Shown: positions 45,930 through 56,232, numbered from the stretch's first letter. The stretch is DNA of 64,000 bases from Pseudorhizobium xiangyangii (GCF_020531965.1 NZ_JAJAWH010000002.1:186001-250000), one strand, 5' to 3'. A program made the numbers and translations. The notes: generated from the sequence alone by a model not told the origin.

Positions 45930-48302
45930 TCAAGTGGCGCCCGATGCCAACCGTGGACCGTTGGCCCTAAGTCCGGCAAGCAGATCGTCGATCTGGCGTG
46001 GCTTCGAGAAATGGTAGCCCTGACCGCAATCAATGCCAATGGCCTGCAGTACCGCGCGCTGTCCGGCAGTCTCCACGCCCTCGGCGATGACCTTGCAGTT
46101 CATCTTGTGGGAGATTGCCGTGATGCCCTCAACGAGCATGAGGTTTTTCTGGCCGACTTCGCTTTCGTCATCGACCGATTGAACGAAGGACTGGTCGACC
46201 TTCACGATATCGACGGGGAAGCGGCTCATGTAGCTGAGCGATGAGTAGCCGGTGCCGAAATCGTCGAGGGCAATCCGGCACCCAAGCCGGTGGATCTCTC
46301 CCAGGATGGTACGGATCTCGGGGTTGTCGTGCATCAGTACGGCTTCGGTGATTTCGACTACAAGGCGCTGAGGACGGATGTTGTGCCGATCGAGCAGGCT
46401 CACCAGCCTCATCGGCAGCGTGCTCTCGAACTGAAGCGGCGAGAAATTGACCGCCAGGTAGGTCTTGCCCATGTCCGGAAGACGCGAAATCTTCGCCAGA
46501 TTGGCCATGGCGTCTTCGAGAATGAGATTGCCGATGCCGCTGATGGTTCCGGTGTCCTCGGCGACCTGGATTATGCCGGCCGGTGACAGCAGGCCCTTGC
46601 GGGGATGGCGCATGCGCATCAGCGCCTCGAAGCCGACGATATCGGCCGTAACGATGTCCACGATCGGCTGGAAGTGCGCCTCGAACCAGTTTTCGGCAAT
46701 GCCGGTGTGAATGTCGCTTTCGATCTCGGCTCTCTCGCGGGTCTTGTCCAGGATTGCCGGCGTGTAAACCTGTGCTCCATTCTTGCCATCGCGTTTGCGG
46801 GCATACATGGCAAGGTCCGACTTGCGCAGCAGATCGGTGGCGGTCGAGGCGTGGTCCGGATAGAAGGCAAGTCCGACGCTCGCGCTGAGCCTCACATCGG
46901 CGCCGGCCACGAAAAACGGAATGTCGAAGATCTCGATGATCCTGTCGCAGAGGTCGTCGGCGGCATCACGTGCATCCTCGCCGGTGAGCAGGAACGCGAA
47001 CTCGTCGCCGCCGAGGCGCGATGCCGTATCGATGTCACGCAGCAGCGGCATTGCCCGGGCAACGAACCCCCTTAGGACATCGTCACCGGCTGCATGTCCG
47101 AAATTGTCGTTGACCGATTTGAACCGGTCGAGATCGACGAAAAGACAGGCGAGGGGCGTACCCGTCTTGTCGGCCTCCCTGATCCTGTCGTCGAGGATCG
47201 CTTCGAACCCTTGGCGATTGACCAGACCGGTGAGATGATCCGTTATGGCCTGCTGATGATTGCGCAGTTCTGACTGCTTCAACTCCGTGACGTCGGTCAT
47301 TACGTTGAGCGAGCCGTTCGCATCGCCGTCGGTACCCAGTTCCCGCTCCACGATCAGTGCGTCCATCAGGCGCTTATCCTTGCAGATGAAGCGCACGGTG
47401 ACCTCGACGGAGCGACCATCGGCGCGAAGCCGTGTTTTCCGTTCGGCGAAAAGGTGATGGTCCTGGGGAGCGACGAGGTCGGTGAAGCGGCCTCCCACAA
47501 CTTCGCCGCGGCTGTAGCCTGTCGCAAGCAGCCAGTAATCGCTGACGGCGGAAATCAGGTCGTTCCGGTCGAGGGAAAACAGCATGGCGGGCGTGTGGTT
47601 GTAGATCTCGGTGGTGCGTTCATGCGCTCGCTTCACGGCGCGTTCGTCACGCTCCAGCAGGGTCTGCATCTCGTTGAACGAACGTGCGAGACGTCCCATT
47701 TCGTCGTTCGACTGCCAGTCCACATGATGGCGTGATCCGAGCCGGCGCGTCGCCTCGATGGCGGCAGTGAGACGCATCAGTGGCTTGATGACCATCATCC
47801 GGTTGCCGAAAATGGCGGCCACGAACACCGTGAAGACGGCAACCAGGAAGATCGCGATGAAGGAAATCTCCAGCTCGTCGAGAGCTGCGAACCATCCCGT
47901 GGGCCTGAAATAGACGGTGATCTCGCCGACGATCGCGCTGCCTTCTCGCGACATGTGCGTGATGGGTTTTGTCATGACCTCCAGGCCGCGGAAATCCGAC
48001 GGATTGATGTCCGTTTCCACGACATTCACCTTGCCGAGCTTGTCGTAGATGTGGACGCCGTGGATGGCGGATTCGGCAATGACGGACAGCGCCGTGTGCC
48101 GCATCGTGTCGACGTCGAGTTCGGAAACGGGATTGCCGAGAACCTGTGCGTTGGCAGCCAGCACCAGTTCCACCTGACCGCGCAGGCTGTCCGCTGCCTT
48201 TTGGGACGACAGGGTCAGGAACAAGGTAAAGAGTGGAGCGACCACGACAAGAAGCGCGGTCGATACAATCGCAATGAATCGGCTTTCAACCGAGTGTTTC
48301 AT
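45930..48302 (-). CDS. Membrane PAS-GGDEF-EAL protein (cyclic di-GMP turnover)
   Basis: 790 residues from ATG 48302. Membrane helices at about 9-31 and 148-166 enclose a periplasmic sensor. Then come HAMP (about 167-220), PAS (about 232-350), GGDEF with an intact SRLGGDEFAF (near 445) and EAL with GFEALMRMRHP and DDFGTGYSS. Both catalytic signatures are present, so the protein could make or break cyclic di-GMP. It lies between rplY and pth, 75 bp before pth. Confidence 0.93.
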   Translation of the reverse strand: MKHSVESRFIAIVSTALLVVVAPLFTLFLTLSSQKAADSLRGQVELVLAANAQVLGNPVSELDVDTMRHTALSVIAESAIHGVHIYDKLGKVNVVETDINPSDFRGLEVMTKPITHMSREGSAIVGEITVYFRPTGWFAALDELEISFIAIFLVAVFTVFVAAIFGNRMMVIKPLMRLTAAIEATRRLGSRHHVDWQSNDEMGRLARSFNEMQTLLERDERAVKRAHERTTEIYNHTPAMLFSLDRNDLISAVSDYWLLATGYSRGEVVGGRFTDLVAPQDHHLFAERKTRLRADGRSVEVTVRFICKDKRLMDALIVERELGTDGDANGSLNVMTDVTELKQSELRNHQQAITDHLTGLVNRQGFEAILDDRIREADKTGTPLACLFVDLDRFKSVNDNFGHAAGDDVLRGFVARAMPLLRDIDTASRLGGDEFAFLLTGEDARDAADDLCDRIIEIFDIPFFVAGADVRLSASVGLAFYPDHASTATDLLRKSDLAMYARKRDGKNGAQVYTPAILDKTRERAEIESDIHTGIAENWFEAHFQPIVDIVTADIVGFEALMRMRHPRKGLLSPAGIIQVAEDTGTISGIGNLILEDAMANLAKISRLPDMGKTYLAVNFSPLQFESTLPMRLVSLLDRHNIRPQRLVVEITEAVLMHDNPEIRTILGEIHRLGCRIALDDFGTGYSSLSYMSRFPVDIVKVDQSFVQSVDDESEVGQKNLMLVEGITAISHKMNCKVIAEGVETAGQRAVLQAIGIDCGQGYHFSKPRQIDDLLAGLRANGPRLASGAT

Positions 48303-48496
48303 CGTCGGCCTTCTTGTTCCCCTGCCGGACAAATTGCCGGCGCGTCCCGCGCTACCCGTCGCTGGGGAACAGTGTCAGCTGAAGATATTAATCTTCGCTG
48401 AAACGCAAAAGTTGTATCCGTGCGGCTGCTTAACGGATTACTACGGAGGAGGCCCGCGAAGCCGATCCTGGGGGCGCGCCAATGAAATCCGAAAAC

Positions 48497-48525
48497 AAAA
48501 AAAACCCGCCTGAAAAGGCGGGTTT
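48497..48525 (-). terminator. Intrinsic terminator of rplY
   Basis: On the minus strand AAACCCGCC (48517-48525) pairs with GGCGGGTTT (48502-48510) over a short loop, followed by a run of T (complement of 48497-48504). It lies 21 bp after the rplY stop. Confidence 0.93.
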
Positions 48526-48545
48526 CGTGTGGAAGAAGCCGGAGC

Positions 48546-49157
48546 TTATTCGGAAGCTGGCGTTTCTTCTGCCTGCTCTTCTTCGACGCCGCCTGCCGGA
48601 GCAACGATCGTGGCAATCGTAAAGTCGCGGTCGGTGATGACCGGCTTCACGCCCTTCGGCAGGGTAACGTGCGAGATGTGGAGGCTGGAGCCGATCTTGT
48701 GGCCAGCGAGATCCACGGTGATGAATTCCGGGATGGCGTTTGCCGGGCACTGGAACTCGACCGTGTGACGAACGATGTTCAGAACGCCGCCGATCTTGAT
48801 GCCGGACTTCTCTTCGTTGATGAAGTGAACCGGAACGTCAACCGTAACTTCCGTGTTCTTGGAAACGCGCAGGAAGTCGACGTGCATCGTGAAGTCGCGG
48901 ACCGGATCCAGCTGGTAGTCCTTCGGGAGGACCTGGATCTTCTTGCCATCGACTTCGATGGTTGCGATCGTCGTCATGAAGCCGCCAGCGTGGATACGCT
49001 TGGTCACTTCGTTGGTCGACAATGCGATAGACAGAGGTTCTTGCTTGTCACCGTAGATGACAGCAGGAATGAAACCGTTGCGCCGAAGTTCACGGGAGGA
49101 CCCCTTACCGACCCGTTCGCGCGCCTCGGCCTTGAGCTCATAAGTTTTCTGGCTCAT
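48546..49157 (-). CDS. rplY: 50S ribosomal protein L25/general stress protein Ctc
   Basis: 203 residues from ATG 49157 with AAAGGAT before it. The N-terminal L25 domain ([25 protein letters not shown]) binds 5S rRNA. The C-terminal TL5/CTC domain (about 95-185) is followed by an acidic tail ([12 protein letters not shown]). The long CTC form is usual in alphaproteobacteria. It has its own promoter and terminator. Confidence 0.97.
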   Translation of the reverse strand: MSQKTYELKAEARERVGKGSSRELRRNGFIPAVIYGDKQEPLSIALSTNEVTKRIHAGGFMTTIATIEVDGKKIQVLPKDYQLDPVRDFTMHVDFLRVSKNTEVTVDVPVHFINEEKSGIKIGGVLNIVRHTVEFQCPANAIPEFITVDLAGHKIGSSLHISHVTLPKGVKPVITDRDFTIATIVAPAGGVEEEQAEETPASE

Positions 49158-49281
49158 GGCATATCCTTTCGAGGTTGTTTGGAGAGTTTGCCGCTGCAAA
49201 GCATGCGTGCGGTAAACCGGGAGGCATCTCGCGACGCTCTCCATCCGCATTGCCTCCAAGGGTGTCTGCGCGGACGGGCGG

Positions 49282-49310
49282 GCTATAATACAACCGCGCC
49301 CGAATGGCAA
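49282..49310 (-). promoter_or_regulatory. Probable sigma-70 promoter of rplY
   Basis: On the minus strand TTGCCA (49305-49310), a 17-base spacer and TATAGC (49282-49287) form a good housekeeping promoter. It would give a 5' leader of about 118 bases before rplY, long enough for regulation by L25 itself or RNA structure. Confidence 0.6.
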
Positions 49311-49418
49311 GCTTTGCACTCGGATCGGCCATGACTATCCGGTTAACCATTCCCGACAACCGTTCTAACACGATTGGTATCTAATGAGATTGCGATATTC
49401 AAAAGGATCGCCCGCGCG

Positions 49419-51482
49419 ATGCATCGCATCTTTTCCTGCCTCTTTGTCGAACATGACCTTCGGTATGTTGCAGCCGCCGTTCTGGTCTGCGCCATTGGCG
49501 CCGCCCTGACGATGAGGCTGTTTTCCAGAGCTTGCGATGCACGTGGCCTGGAGCATGGGATGCGGATCGTCCTTGCAGGCTTCATCGGCGGATCGACGAC
49601 CTGGACAACCCACTTCGTCGCGATGCTTGGCTATACGAGTGGCGGCAGCGTTGGCTATGAACCGGTATTGACCCTTCTCTCGCTTGCCGTCGCCATTGTC
49701 AGCTTCATCGTCGGGCTTGGCATCGCCGCCTATGGCGGCCGTACGCTGCTTCTGGAGGCGGGCGGAGCCGTGCTTGGCCTCGGCATTGCGGCCATGCACT
49801 ATATCGGCATGAATGCCTACGAGATGCAGGGCACGATCGTCTGGGAGCAAGCCTATGTCGCGGCCTCCTTGATCGCCAGTGCCATGTTCGGCGCGCTTGC
49901 TGCCAACCGGGTAGGGCGCCCGACCACGCGCTTCTGCCATTACGGCGCTATCGTCGCCCTGATACTCGCCATTGCATCGGCGCATTTCATCGGCATGGCG
50001 GCGATCGACATTGTCTTCGATGCCAATTTTGCCGTGCCGCAAACGGCCGTTTCGCCCGTGATACTAGGGCTTGGCGTGATGAGCGTGATGCTCGTGCTGC
50101 TGGCATTGGGGGCCGTCACCTATCTCATCGACGCCAGCACGACGCGCGATGCCGTCGAGCGCTACCGCCACCTATCTCTTCACGACCCGCTCACCGGTCT
50201 ACCGAACAGGTTGGCGCTCACCGAGCGGTTGAGCAGCGTGACAATGCGCGCGGCCGGGAAGCGTGCGCGGATCGCCGTGCTGTCGTTCGACCTCGACCGC
50301 TTCAAGGAGATCAACGACGTCCACGGACATGCTGCCGGCGACGCGATGCTTCGCGCGGTCGGTGAGCGGCTTGCCGGCATCGTCGGGGAAGGTGAGTTCG
50401 TGGCACGCGTCGGCGGCGACGAGTTCCTTGCATTGACCTGCCGTTATAACAAGCGCTCCGACGCTAACCAGCTGGCCGCGCGTCTGATTGCTGAAATCTC
50501 CAAGCCGATCGACTGGAACGGAAACAGTCTCAGCGTCGGAACCAGTGTGGGTGTTGCGGTTCTTTTGGATGATATGTCACCAGATGATCTCCTCGCCCAG
50601 GCCGATGTCGCCATGTATCGCTCCAAGAGTACCGGCTCTCACTCGGTCTGCTTCTACGATTCGTCCATGGACCGCGCCGTGCGGGAGCGGAACGTGCTCG
50701 CAATGGATATGCGGGAAGGGCTGCGCAAAGGCCAGTTCCAGCTCTATTTCCAGCGCCAGAACAATACATTCACGGGTGAGGTCATCGGCTTTGAAGCGTT
50801 ATGCCGTTGGAACCACCCCGTTCGCGGTCTCGTGCCGCCGTCAGAATTCATCCCGGTCGCCGAACGAAGCGGCTTCATCATCGATCTCGGAGAGTGGGTG
50901 ATCCGGGAGGCGTGTCGCGATGCCGCAGGCTGGCGGAACCCGCTAACAATTGCGGTCAACGTGGCCACGCAGCAGCTGGGCGATCTCAGATTTCCGATAT
51001 TGGTTCAGGAGATACTGAAGGAGACCGGGCTGGACCCGGCGAGGCTGGAACTGGAGATCACCGAGACAGGCATCATCGCGGACCACCAGCGTGCGCTTCA
51101 GGCGATCCGCCATCTCAAGAGCCTTGGCGTCAAGATTGCCATGGACGACTACGGAACTGGTTACTCGTCGTTGTCGATGCTGCTGACCTTCCCGTTCGAC
51201 AAGATCAAGATCGACCGCCAGTTCGTCGATGGGGTGGCCACCAGCGTGCAGTCGGCCGCCATCGTCCGGTCAACACTCATTCTTGCATCGAGCCTTAACA
51301 TTCCGGTGCTGGCAGAGGGTGTGGAAACGGACGAGCACATCAACTTCCTCCGCGACGAGGGGTGCGTCCAGGTTCAAGGCTACCTGTTCGGCAAGCCGGG
51401 TCCGCGAGAAGGAATAGAGGCGATCGTCAACCAGGCGCCTCCTGAGGCCAGCAACCACGCACCGGTCGACAAGGTGGCGTGA
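49419..51482 (+). CDS. MHYT-GGDEF-EAL membrane protein (cyclic di-GMP turnover)
   Basis: 687 residues from ATG 49419 with AAGGAT upstream; an upstream TTG (49374) is less likely. The N-terminal MHYT sensor has about seven membrane helices and three repeats (HFVAML, MHYIGM, HFIGM) thought to bind copper and sense oxygen, CO or NO. It is followed by GGDEF with intact ARVGGDEFLAL and EAL with GFEALCRW and DDYGTGYSS. It is divergent from rplY. Together with the gene at 45930 it puts two cyclic di-GMP proteins around rplY. Confidence 0.94.
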   Translation: MHRIFSCLFVEHDLRYVAAAVLVCAIGAALTMRLFSRACDARGLEHGMRIVLAGFIGGSTTWTTHFVAMLGYTSGGSVGYEPVLTLLSLAVAIVSFIVGLGIAAYGGRTLLLEAGGAVLGLGIAAMHYIGMNAYEMQGTIVWEQAYVAASLIASAMFGALAANRVGRPTTRFCHYGAIVALILAIASAHFIGMAAIDIVFDANFAVPQTAVSPVILGLGVMSVMLVLLALGAVTYLIDASTTRDAVERYRHLSLHDPLTGLPNRLALTERLSSVTMRAAGKRARIAVLSFDLDRFKEINDVHGHAAGDAMLRAVGERLAGIVGEGEFVARVGGDEFLALTCRYNKRSDANQLAARLIAEISKPIDWNGNSLSVGTSVGVAVLLDDMSPDDLLAQADVAMYRSKSTGSHSVCFYDSSMDRAVRERNVLAMDMREGLRKGQFQLYFQRQNNTFTGEVIGFEALCRWNHPVRGLVPPSEFIPVAERSGFIIDLGEWVIREACRDAAGWRNPLTIAVNVATQQLGDLRFPILVQEILKETGLDPARLELEITETGIIADHQRALQAIRHLKSLGVKIAMDDYGTGYSSLSMLLTFPFDKIKIDRQFVDGVATSVQSAAIVRSTLILASSLNIPVLAEGVETDEHINFLRDEGCVQVQGYLFGKPGPREGIEAIVNQAPPEASNHAPVDKVA

Positions 51483-51498
51483 GCGACCGAGTGATCGC

Positions 51499-51750
51499 TT
51501 ATCGAGGTTCGCCGCCCGGCGGATATGCGGTTTTCTGCTCGAAGCGGAACTTGTGGCCGCACTGGCAGTGGACCATGTACTTGCGGGGATCAGTCGAGGG
51601 GAATTCCGGTGCAAAGCCAGCCGGCATCTCGTCGATGGTGAAATCCCGGTTCCCTGCGCGGCGCTCGTCGCTTTCGGAGACTTCCGCAAAACCCGCATGC
51701 CCGCACTGAGAGCACTCAAGCTTTCTCGAATAGCGATCGCGTGCGGCCAT
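51499..51750 (-). CDS. Small zinc-ribbon-like hypothetical protein
   Basis: 83 residues from ATG 51750, GGAG before it. Cysteine pairs CSQCGHAG near residue 13 and HCQCGHKF near residue 60 suggest one zinc site. The intervening region is polar. It may be a small regulatory or RNA/DNA-binding protein; no family recognised. It is convergent with the MHYT gene. Confidence 0.7.
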   Translation of the reverse strand: MAARDRYSRKLECSQCGHAGFAEVSESDERRAGNRDFTIDEMPAGFAPEFPSTDPRKYMVHCQCGHKFRFEQKTAYPPGGEPR

Positions 51751-51929
51751 GGAGAACTCCGTTCTGTCATTGATTTGTCCCCGCACCACTAGAGCGTTTC
51801 CCGGCCGAATGGAACCGTTTCGCCGAAGGGATTTTCACGAGAACGGGGGGCTTTCAGGGGGATGACATTCCGATGCGCCCGAGATGAAGCCGAAGATGAT
51901 CAGTGGGTGGAGCGAACAGTACAAACGAA

Positions 51930-51956
51930 AACGCCGGCTCCAGTAGAGCCGGCGTT
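51930..51956 (-). terminator. Intrinsic terminator of the second chemoreceptor gene
   Basis: AACGCCGGCTC (51930-51940) pairs perfectly with GAGCCGGCGTT (51946-51956). On the minus strand it is followed by TTCGTTTG. It lies 28 bp after the stop. Confidence 0.8.
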
Positions 51957-51984
51957 CTTGTCGCTGATATCGATCGCGTGGCGG

Positions 51985-54261
51985 TTAGGCGGCGCGCCTG
52001 TCGTGGTCGGTGGCACCCGCATCGCTGCTCACCGAGAAGTGGCTGATCTGCTCGTTGAGCACTTCCGCCTCGTTGGCGAGAGAATGAGCCGACGCGGAGG
52101 TTTCCTCCACCATCGCGGCATTCTGCTGGGTCACCTGATCCAGCCCGCTGACTGCCGAGTTGATCTCGCTGAGGCGTGCGGACTGTTCGCGGGACGATCC
52201 GACGATCGCACCGATATGCTCGTTGATCGACTGGATGTTGCCCTGGATGAGTTCAAGGCTCTGGCCGGTCTTGAGCACCAGCGTGACACCGTTCTCGACG
52301 TCCGATGCGGATGCGGTGATGAGGGCGCCGATGTCGCGGGCTGCTGTGGCGGACTTCTGCGCCAGCTCGCGGACTTCCTGCGCCACGACCGCAAAGCCCT
52401 TGCCGGCGTCGCCTGCGCGGGCGGCCTCGACGCCTGCATTGAGTGCAAGCAGGTTGGTCTGGAAGGCGATCTGGTCGATGACGTCGATGATCTGACGGAT
52501 CTTCGACGACGAGCTTTCGATGCGCTCCATGGCCTGGATTGCGTTGCGCACCACGTCGGTGGACGTGTGGGCGCCCTTCAGCGTGTCGGCGGCAACATCG
52601 ACTGCGGTCTCGCAGCGGTTGAGAGCACCGTTGACAGCATCGGTCATGTCCGCGAGTGCGGCTGCGGCCTCTTCCAGTGCGGCTGCCTGCCGCTCGGTGC
52701 GGCGAGACAGGTCGTCCGAGGCCATCTTCAGTTCACCCGAGCCTGCGCGGATGGTCGTGACGCTGTGGCCGATTGAGCCGACCGTCGCGTCCAGACCCGA
52801 CAGCGAGTTGTTGAAGTCGTGTCGCAGGTGGTCGAGGGACGGTGCGAACGCCTTGTTGATGCGCTGGTCGAGCTTGCCGCGCGACAGGGCAGCAAGGCCG
52901 GTTGCCAGAGCCGAAACGGCTTCCTCGATCTCGCGAGCGCTGGCGGCCTTTTCGGCCTCGCGCTGCTGGCGCTCTTCGTCGATTTCTTCGTTCTTGCGGT
53001 GGGCGTCGTCTTCCATGCGTTCCTTGTCCAGAGCGCCTTGGCGGAAGGATTCCAGTGCTCGCGCCATCGTGCCGATTTCGTCGCCGCGCTTGACCTGGTC
53101 GACGATGATGCTCTTGTCGCCGTCGTTGAGGCGGTTCATGAGCGTGGCCAAGTCGGTCAGCGGACGGGTCAGCCGCGCAGCGATGTAGGTGCCGACGACA
53201 CCCATGCCTGCGAGGACCGCGAGGGTCGCAAGGATTGCCCAGGATGCGAGATCGCGAGCGGAAGCCAGTACCTGGGCTTCATTCTGTCCCATGGCGAGAA
53301 GGTGGTTCTCGCCAAACAGGCTGATCGGCTCATAGGCAAAGAAGAGCGGGTTGCCGCCGACGGTGGCGAATGCGGAGCCCGCAGTCTGCTTGGAGGCTGC
53401 CTCTGTAAGCTCTGTCGGTACTTCGTGAGCCTGGCCATCAACGAAGGAGCCGCTGCGGAAGGCGCCCTTGCCGTCGAGAAGCAGGGCCTCATCGATGGAC
53501 TTGCCATACTGATCCGGCGTGACGGCGGTCGTCAGCTGTTCCGCGGAGATACGGAAGATGACGCTTCCCTTGATGACCGTCTGGCCCCAGGAGGAGACGG
53601 CCAGCTGCTTGCCGATGAACGCGGACGGCTTTCCGCCGTCCATGTCATAGGGCGCGAAGCTGGATGTATGGATTTCCTCGCCCGAACCGGCGTTGATGCG
53701 GGTCAGCATGTCGTTGAGTGCCGGAACGGCGGCACCCTGTTCCAGAAGCTCGCCGCCCTTGGTGACGGAGTAGACGATCTGGCCCTTCAGGTCCGTGATG
53801 TAGATGTCGCTGACGCCGGCGTTCTTCCAGGCGCTCGCGATCGTTCCATGAATGGCGCTGTGGTGGATCGCGTAAAGCAGCTTCAGCCCGGTGCCGCTGA
53901 TTTCGGCGCGTTCTGCGGGCTTCAGGTCAGTCCTCTGGTAGGCTGCCTTGATATCGTTCAGTTCGCTGGGGATGACGTTGGTCATCGTCTCGACCGCCTG
54001 GGCGATCGCCGTGTTCTGTGCGAGTTCCGAAAGCGTCTGCGTAATCCGGGCCTGATAGTTATCCAGACCCTTGGACTGGTTTCCGGCAACGGCTTCCAGC
54101 CTGAGCTTGCTGGCTTCGATCAGGCCGCTTTTACCGATCTGATAGCTGAGCAGGCCGACCGAAAGACACGAAACGAAGGTCGCTCCGATGACGAGACCGG
54201 CAAACTTCGCCTTGATCGACCAGGACCCCCCGGCGCCGGCAGGCTTTGATGACTGCAACAT
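51985..54261 (-). CDS. Methyl-accepting chemotaxis protein with Cache-like sensor
   Basis: 758 residues from ATG 54261, with GGGGGAAA upstream. Membrane helices lie at about 24-46 and 330-352. The ~285-residue periplasmic part contains a Cache/PAS-like segment (VSDIYITDLKGQIVYSVTKG). A HAMP domain, a long charged linker (KNEEIDEERQQREAEKAA) and the signalling coiled coil follow, with the tip [20 protein letters not shown]. No CheR pentapeptide at the end, unlike the receptor at 33850. Ligand unknown. Confidence 0.94.
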   Translation of the reverse strand: MLQSSKPAGAGGSWSIKAKFAGLVIGATFVSCLSVGLLSYQIGKSGLIEASKLRLEAVAGNQSKGLDNYQARITQTLSELAQNTAIAQAVETMTNVIPSELNDIKAAYQRTDLKPAERAEISGTGLKLLYAIHHSAIHGTIASAWKNAGVSDIYITDLKGQIVYSVTKGGELLEQGAAVPALNDMLTRINAGSGEEIHTSSFAPYDMDGGKPSAFIGKQLAVSSWGQTVIKGSVIFRISAEQLTTAVTPDQYGKSIDEALLLDGKGAFRSGSFVDGQAHEVPTELTEAASKQTAGSAFATVGGNPLFFAYEPISLFGENHLLAMGQNEAQVLASARDLASWAILATLAVLAGMGVVGTYIAARLTRPLTDLATLMNRLNDGDKSIIVDQVKRGDEIGTMARALESFRQGALDKERMEDDAHRKNEEIDEERQQREAEKAASAREIEEAVSALATGLAALSRGKLDQRINKAFAPSLDHLRHDFNNSLSGLDATVGSIGHSVTTIRAGSGELKMASDDLSRRTERQAAALEEAAAALADMTDAVNGALNRCETAVDVAADTLKGAHTSTDVVRNAIQAMERIESSSSKIRQIIDVIDQIAFQTNLLALNAGVEAARAGDAGKGFAVVAQEVRELAQKSATAARDIGALITASASDVENGVTLVLKTGQSLELIQGNIQSINEHIGAIVGSSREQSARLSEINSAVSGLDQVTQQNAAMVEETSASAHSLANEAEVLNEQISHFSVSSDAGATDHDRRAA

Positions 54262-54370
54262 GGAACAATTTCCCCCACACACATAAACGAATAGTGCGGG
54301 ATCATTGTCAGCAATTCATTGCGGCAGCGTTAATGAACGACTCTCGTATACTGTAGTCTGGAGAGTCGGT

Positions 54371-55303
54371 TCAGTCGAACAGGCTCGATACGGATTCTTC
54401 TGCGGCGGTGCGGTTGATGGCTTCGCCGAGCAGGTTTGCGGTCGATACGACGCGAATATTTTGTGCCGACTGTACGGCCGTGGTCGGCTGGATCGAGTCG
54501 GTGATCACGAGTTCGCGGAGCTTGGACGATGTGATGCGGGCTACAGCGCCACCGGACAGGACGCCGTGGGTAATGTAGGCCGTGACACTGGTGGCGCCCT
54601 TGTTGAGGAGGGCCTCGGCCGCGTTGCAGAGCGTGCCGCCGGAATCGACGATATCGTCGATGAGAAGGCAATCCTTGCCGGCGACGTCGCCAATCACGTT
54701 CATGACTTCCGATTCACCGGCGCGTTCGCGACGCTTGTCGACGATAGCAAGTGGACAGTCGATGCGTTTCGCCAGCGAGCGGGCGCGAACAACACCGCCA
54801 ACGTCAGGCGAGACGACCATGACGTTGTTGACGTCGTAGTGGTCCTTCACATCGCGTGCGAGGATCGGAACCGAAAAAAGGTTGTCCGTCGGAATATCGA
54901 AGAAGCCCTGGATCTGACCGGCATGCAGGTCGAGCGTCAATACGCGGTCGGCGCCGGCTTCAGTGATCAGGTTGGCCACGAGCTTCGCGGAAATCGGGGT
55001 GCGCGGCCCGGCCTTGCGGTCCTGGCGAGCGTAGCCGAAGTAGGGAAGAACAGCCGTGATGCGCTTGGCGGAAGACCGCCGGAAGGCATCAATCATGATC
55101 AGCAGTTCCATCAGGTGATCGTTTGCTGGAAATGACGTCGACTGGATCACGAAAACGTCCTCGCCGCGGACATTTTCCTGGATCTCTACGAAAATTTCCT
55201 GGTCCGCAAAGCGTCTGACGCTGGCTCTTCCGACTGGTACGTTGAGATAGTTGCAGATCGCATCGGCTAGTTGCCGGTTCGAATTGCCTGCGAAAACCTT
55301 CAT
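54371..55303 (-). CDS. prs: Ribose-phosphate pyrophosphokinase
   Basis: 310 residues. It has [34 protein letters not shown], the [11 protein letters not shown] and the PRPP loop [18 protein letters not shown]. It makes PRPP from ribose 5-phosphate and ATP, feeding nucleotide, histidine and tryptophan synthesis. It is encoded alone with a possible promoter at 55337-55364. Confidence 0.98.
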   Translation of the reverse strand: MKVFAGNSNRQLADAICNYLNVPVGRASVRRFADQEIFVEIQENVRGEDVFVIQSTSFPANDHLMELLIMIDAFRRSSAKRITAVLPYFGYARQDRKAGPRTPISAKLVANLITEAGADRVLTLDLHAGQIQGFFDIPTDNLFSVPILARDVKDHYDVNNVMVVSPDVGGVVRARSLAKRIDCPLAIVDKRRERAGESEVMNVIGDVAGKDCLLIDDIVDSGGTLCNAAEALLNKGATSVTAYITHGVLSGGAVARITSSKLRELVITDSIQPTTAVQSAQNIRVVSTANLLGEAINRTAAEESVSSLFD

Positions 55304-55336
55304 TGCGGTCCGCCCGTTCTGACGCTGGATGGGCGC

Positions 55337-55364
55337 TTTTTACCGTTGCTCAACGCGAATGCAA
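55337..55364 (-). promoter_or_regulatory. Candidate promoter of prs
   Basis: On the minus strand TTGCAT (55359-55364), a 16-base spacer and TAAAAA (55337-55342) lie about 35-60 bp upstream of prs. A match by eye only. Confidence 0.35.
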
Positions 55365-55414
55365 GTGCGTTTGGACCTGCACCCCCATTTTTATGAACAA
55401 TCGGTGACGTAAGA

Positions 55415-56152
55415 TCATCCGGAACGGCTCGTCTTCCACGCCATATACTCGTTGATTGTCTTCGTGCCGATCGTTTCCATCGTTGCCGGAGGCACTGCCG
55501 ACCAAGGGTCTCTGCCCGAAGACGGGAGCTGTTCCTGCCCCTGCATTCGATGGAGACGGGTCCCAGCATTGTCCAGAATGTCCCAGACATAAACGATGGT
55601 GATGGTGTCTCCATCGCCAAAGGCGGAGAAATAGCCCTTGAGGATATGGTCGGTGCTTGCATCTCCTGACGCACGGATGGACAGGCCGCTTGCGCGGGCC
55701 TGTGCTCCAAGCTGGCGGGAAAGGGGTGTGACTGCCTGCACCGGTGCGCCGATGATCGGGAGGAACCGGACTGTTGCCTGCGCTGACGGTTCACGGGCGG
55801 CGGACTGGGCGGGAGGCGGCGACGTGGGCGCGGGCTGCGGGGCCGGTTGGCTCGTCTCGATAGGATCGGAAGCGGCGGGCGAGGTGTTGCCGGCCTCGAT
55901 CGCCTGGGCCTGTGCCTCCAGCGTGTTCTGTGGCGGGAAGGATCTGGACGGTGCCGGAGCCTGCGAGGAGGACGGATAGGCCGATTGCCGGTACGTGCCT
56001 GCAAGCTGGTCGGCTTCAGCCTGTGTGACTGGCGTGGACGGCCGCAGGCCGGCGCCGACATCCACCCTCGGTGTCAGTGCGTCGCTGGTGTTGCAGGCAG
56101 CGAGAAGCGCAACAGACAGCGCAGCACAGAGTGCCGTCGTCGATGCCCGCAT
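55415..56152 (-). CDS. Putative lipoprotein of unknown function
   Basis: 245 residues. A signal peptide with lipobox LLAAC (Cys at about residue 20) is followed by a Pro/Ser/Gln/Ala-rich linker (about 70-125). A C-terminal domain of about 115 residues follows (VRFLPIIGAPVQAVTPLSRQ, DGDTITIVYVWDILDNAG). It should be anchored in the inner or outer membrane, facing the periplasm. No characterised family recognised. Confidence 0.8.
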   Translation of the reverse strand: MRASTTALCAALSVALLAACNTSDALTPRVDVGAGLRPSTPVTQAEADQLAGTYRQSAYPSSSQAPAPSRSFPPQNTLEAQAQAIEAGNTSPAASDPIETSQPAPQPAPTSPPPAQSAAREPSAQATVRFLPIIGAPVQAVTPLSRQLGAQARASGLSIRASGDASTDHILKGYFSAFGDGDTITIVYVWDILDNAGTRLHRMQGQEQLPSSGRDPWSAVPPATMETIGTKTINEYMAWKTSRSG

Positions 56153-56232
56153 GTCCGCCTCCGTCGTTCAGTCCCGCCGAGGACGACCTTAGAGGTCGAT
56201 TTTCCCGCCTGTCAAATGCAGACTTTAGCAGG

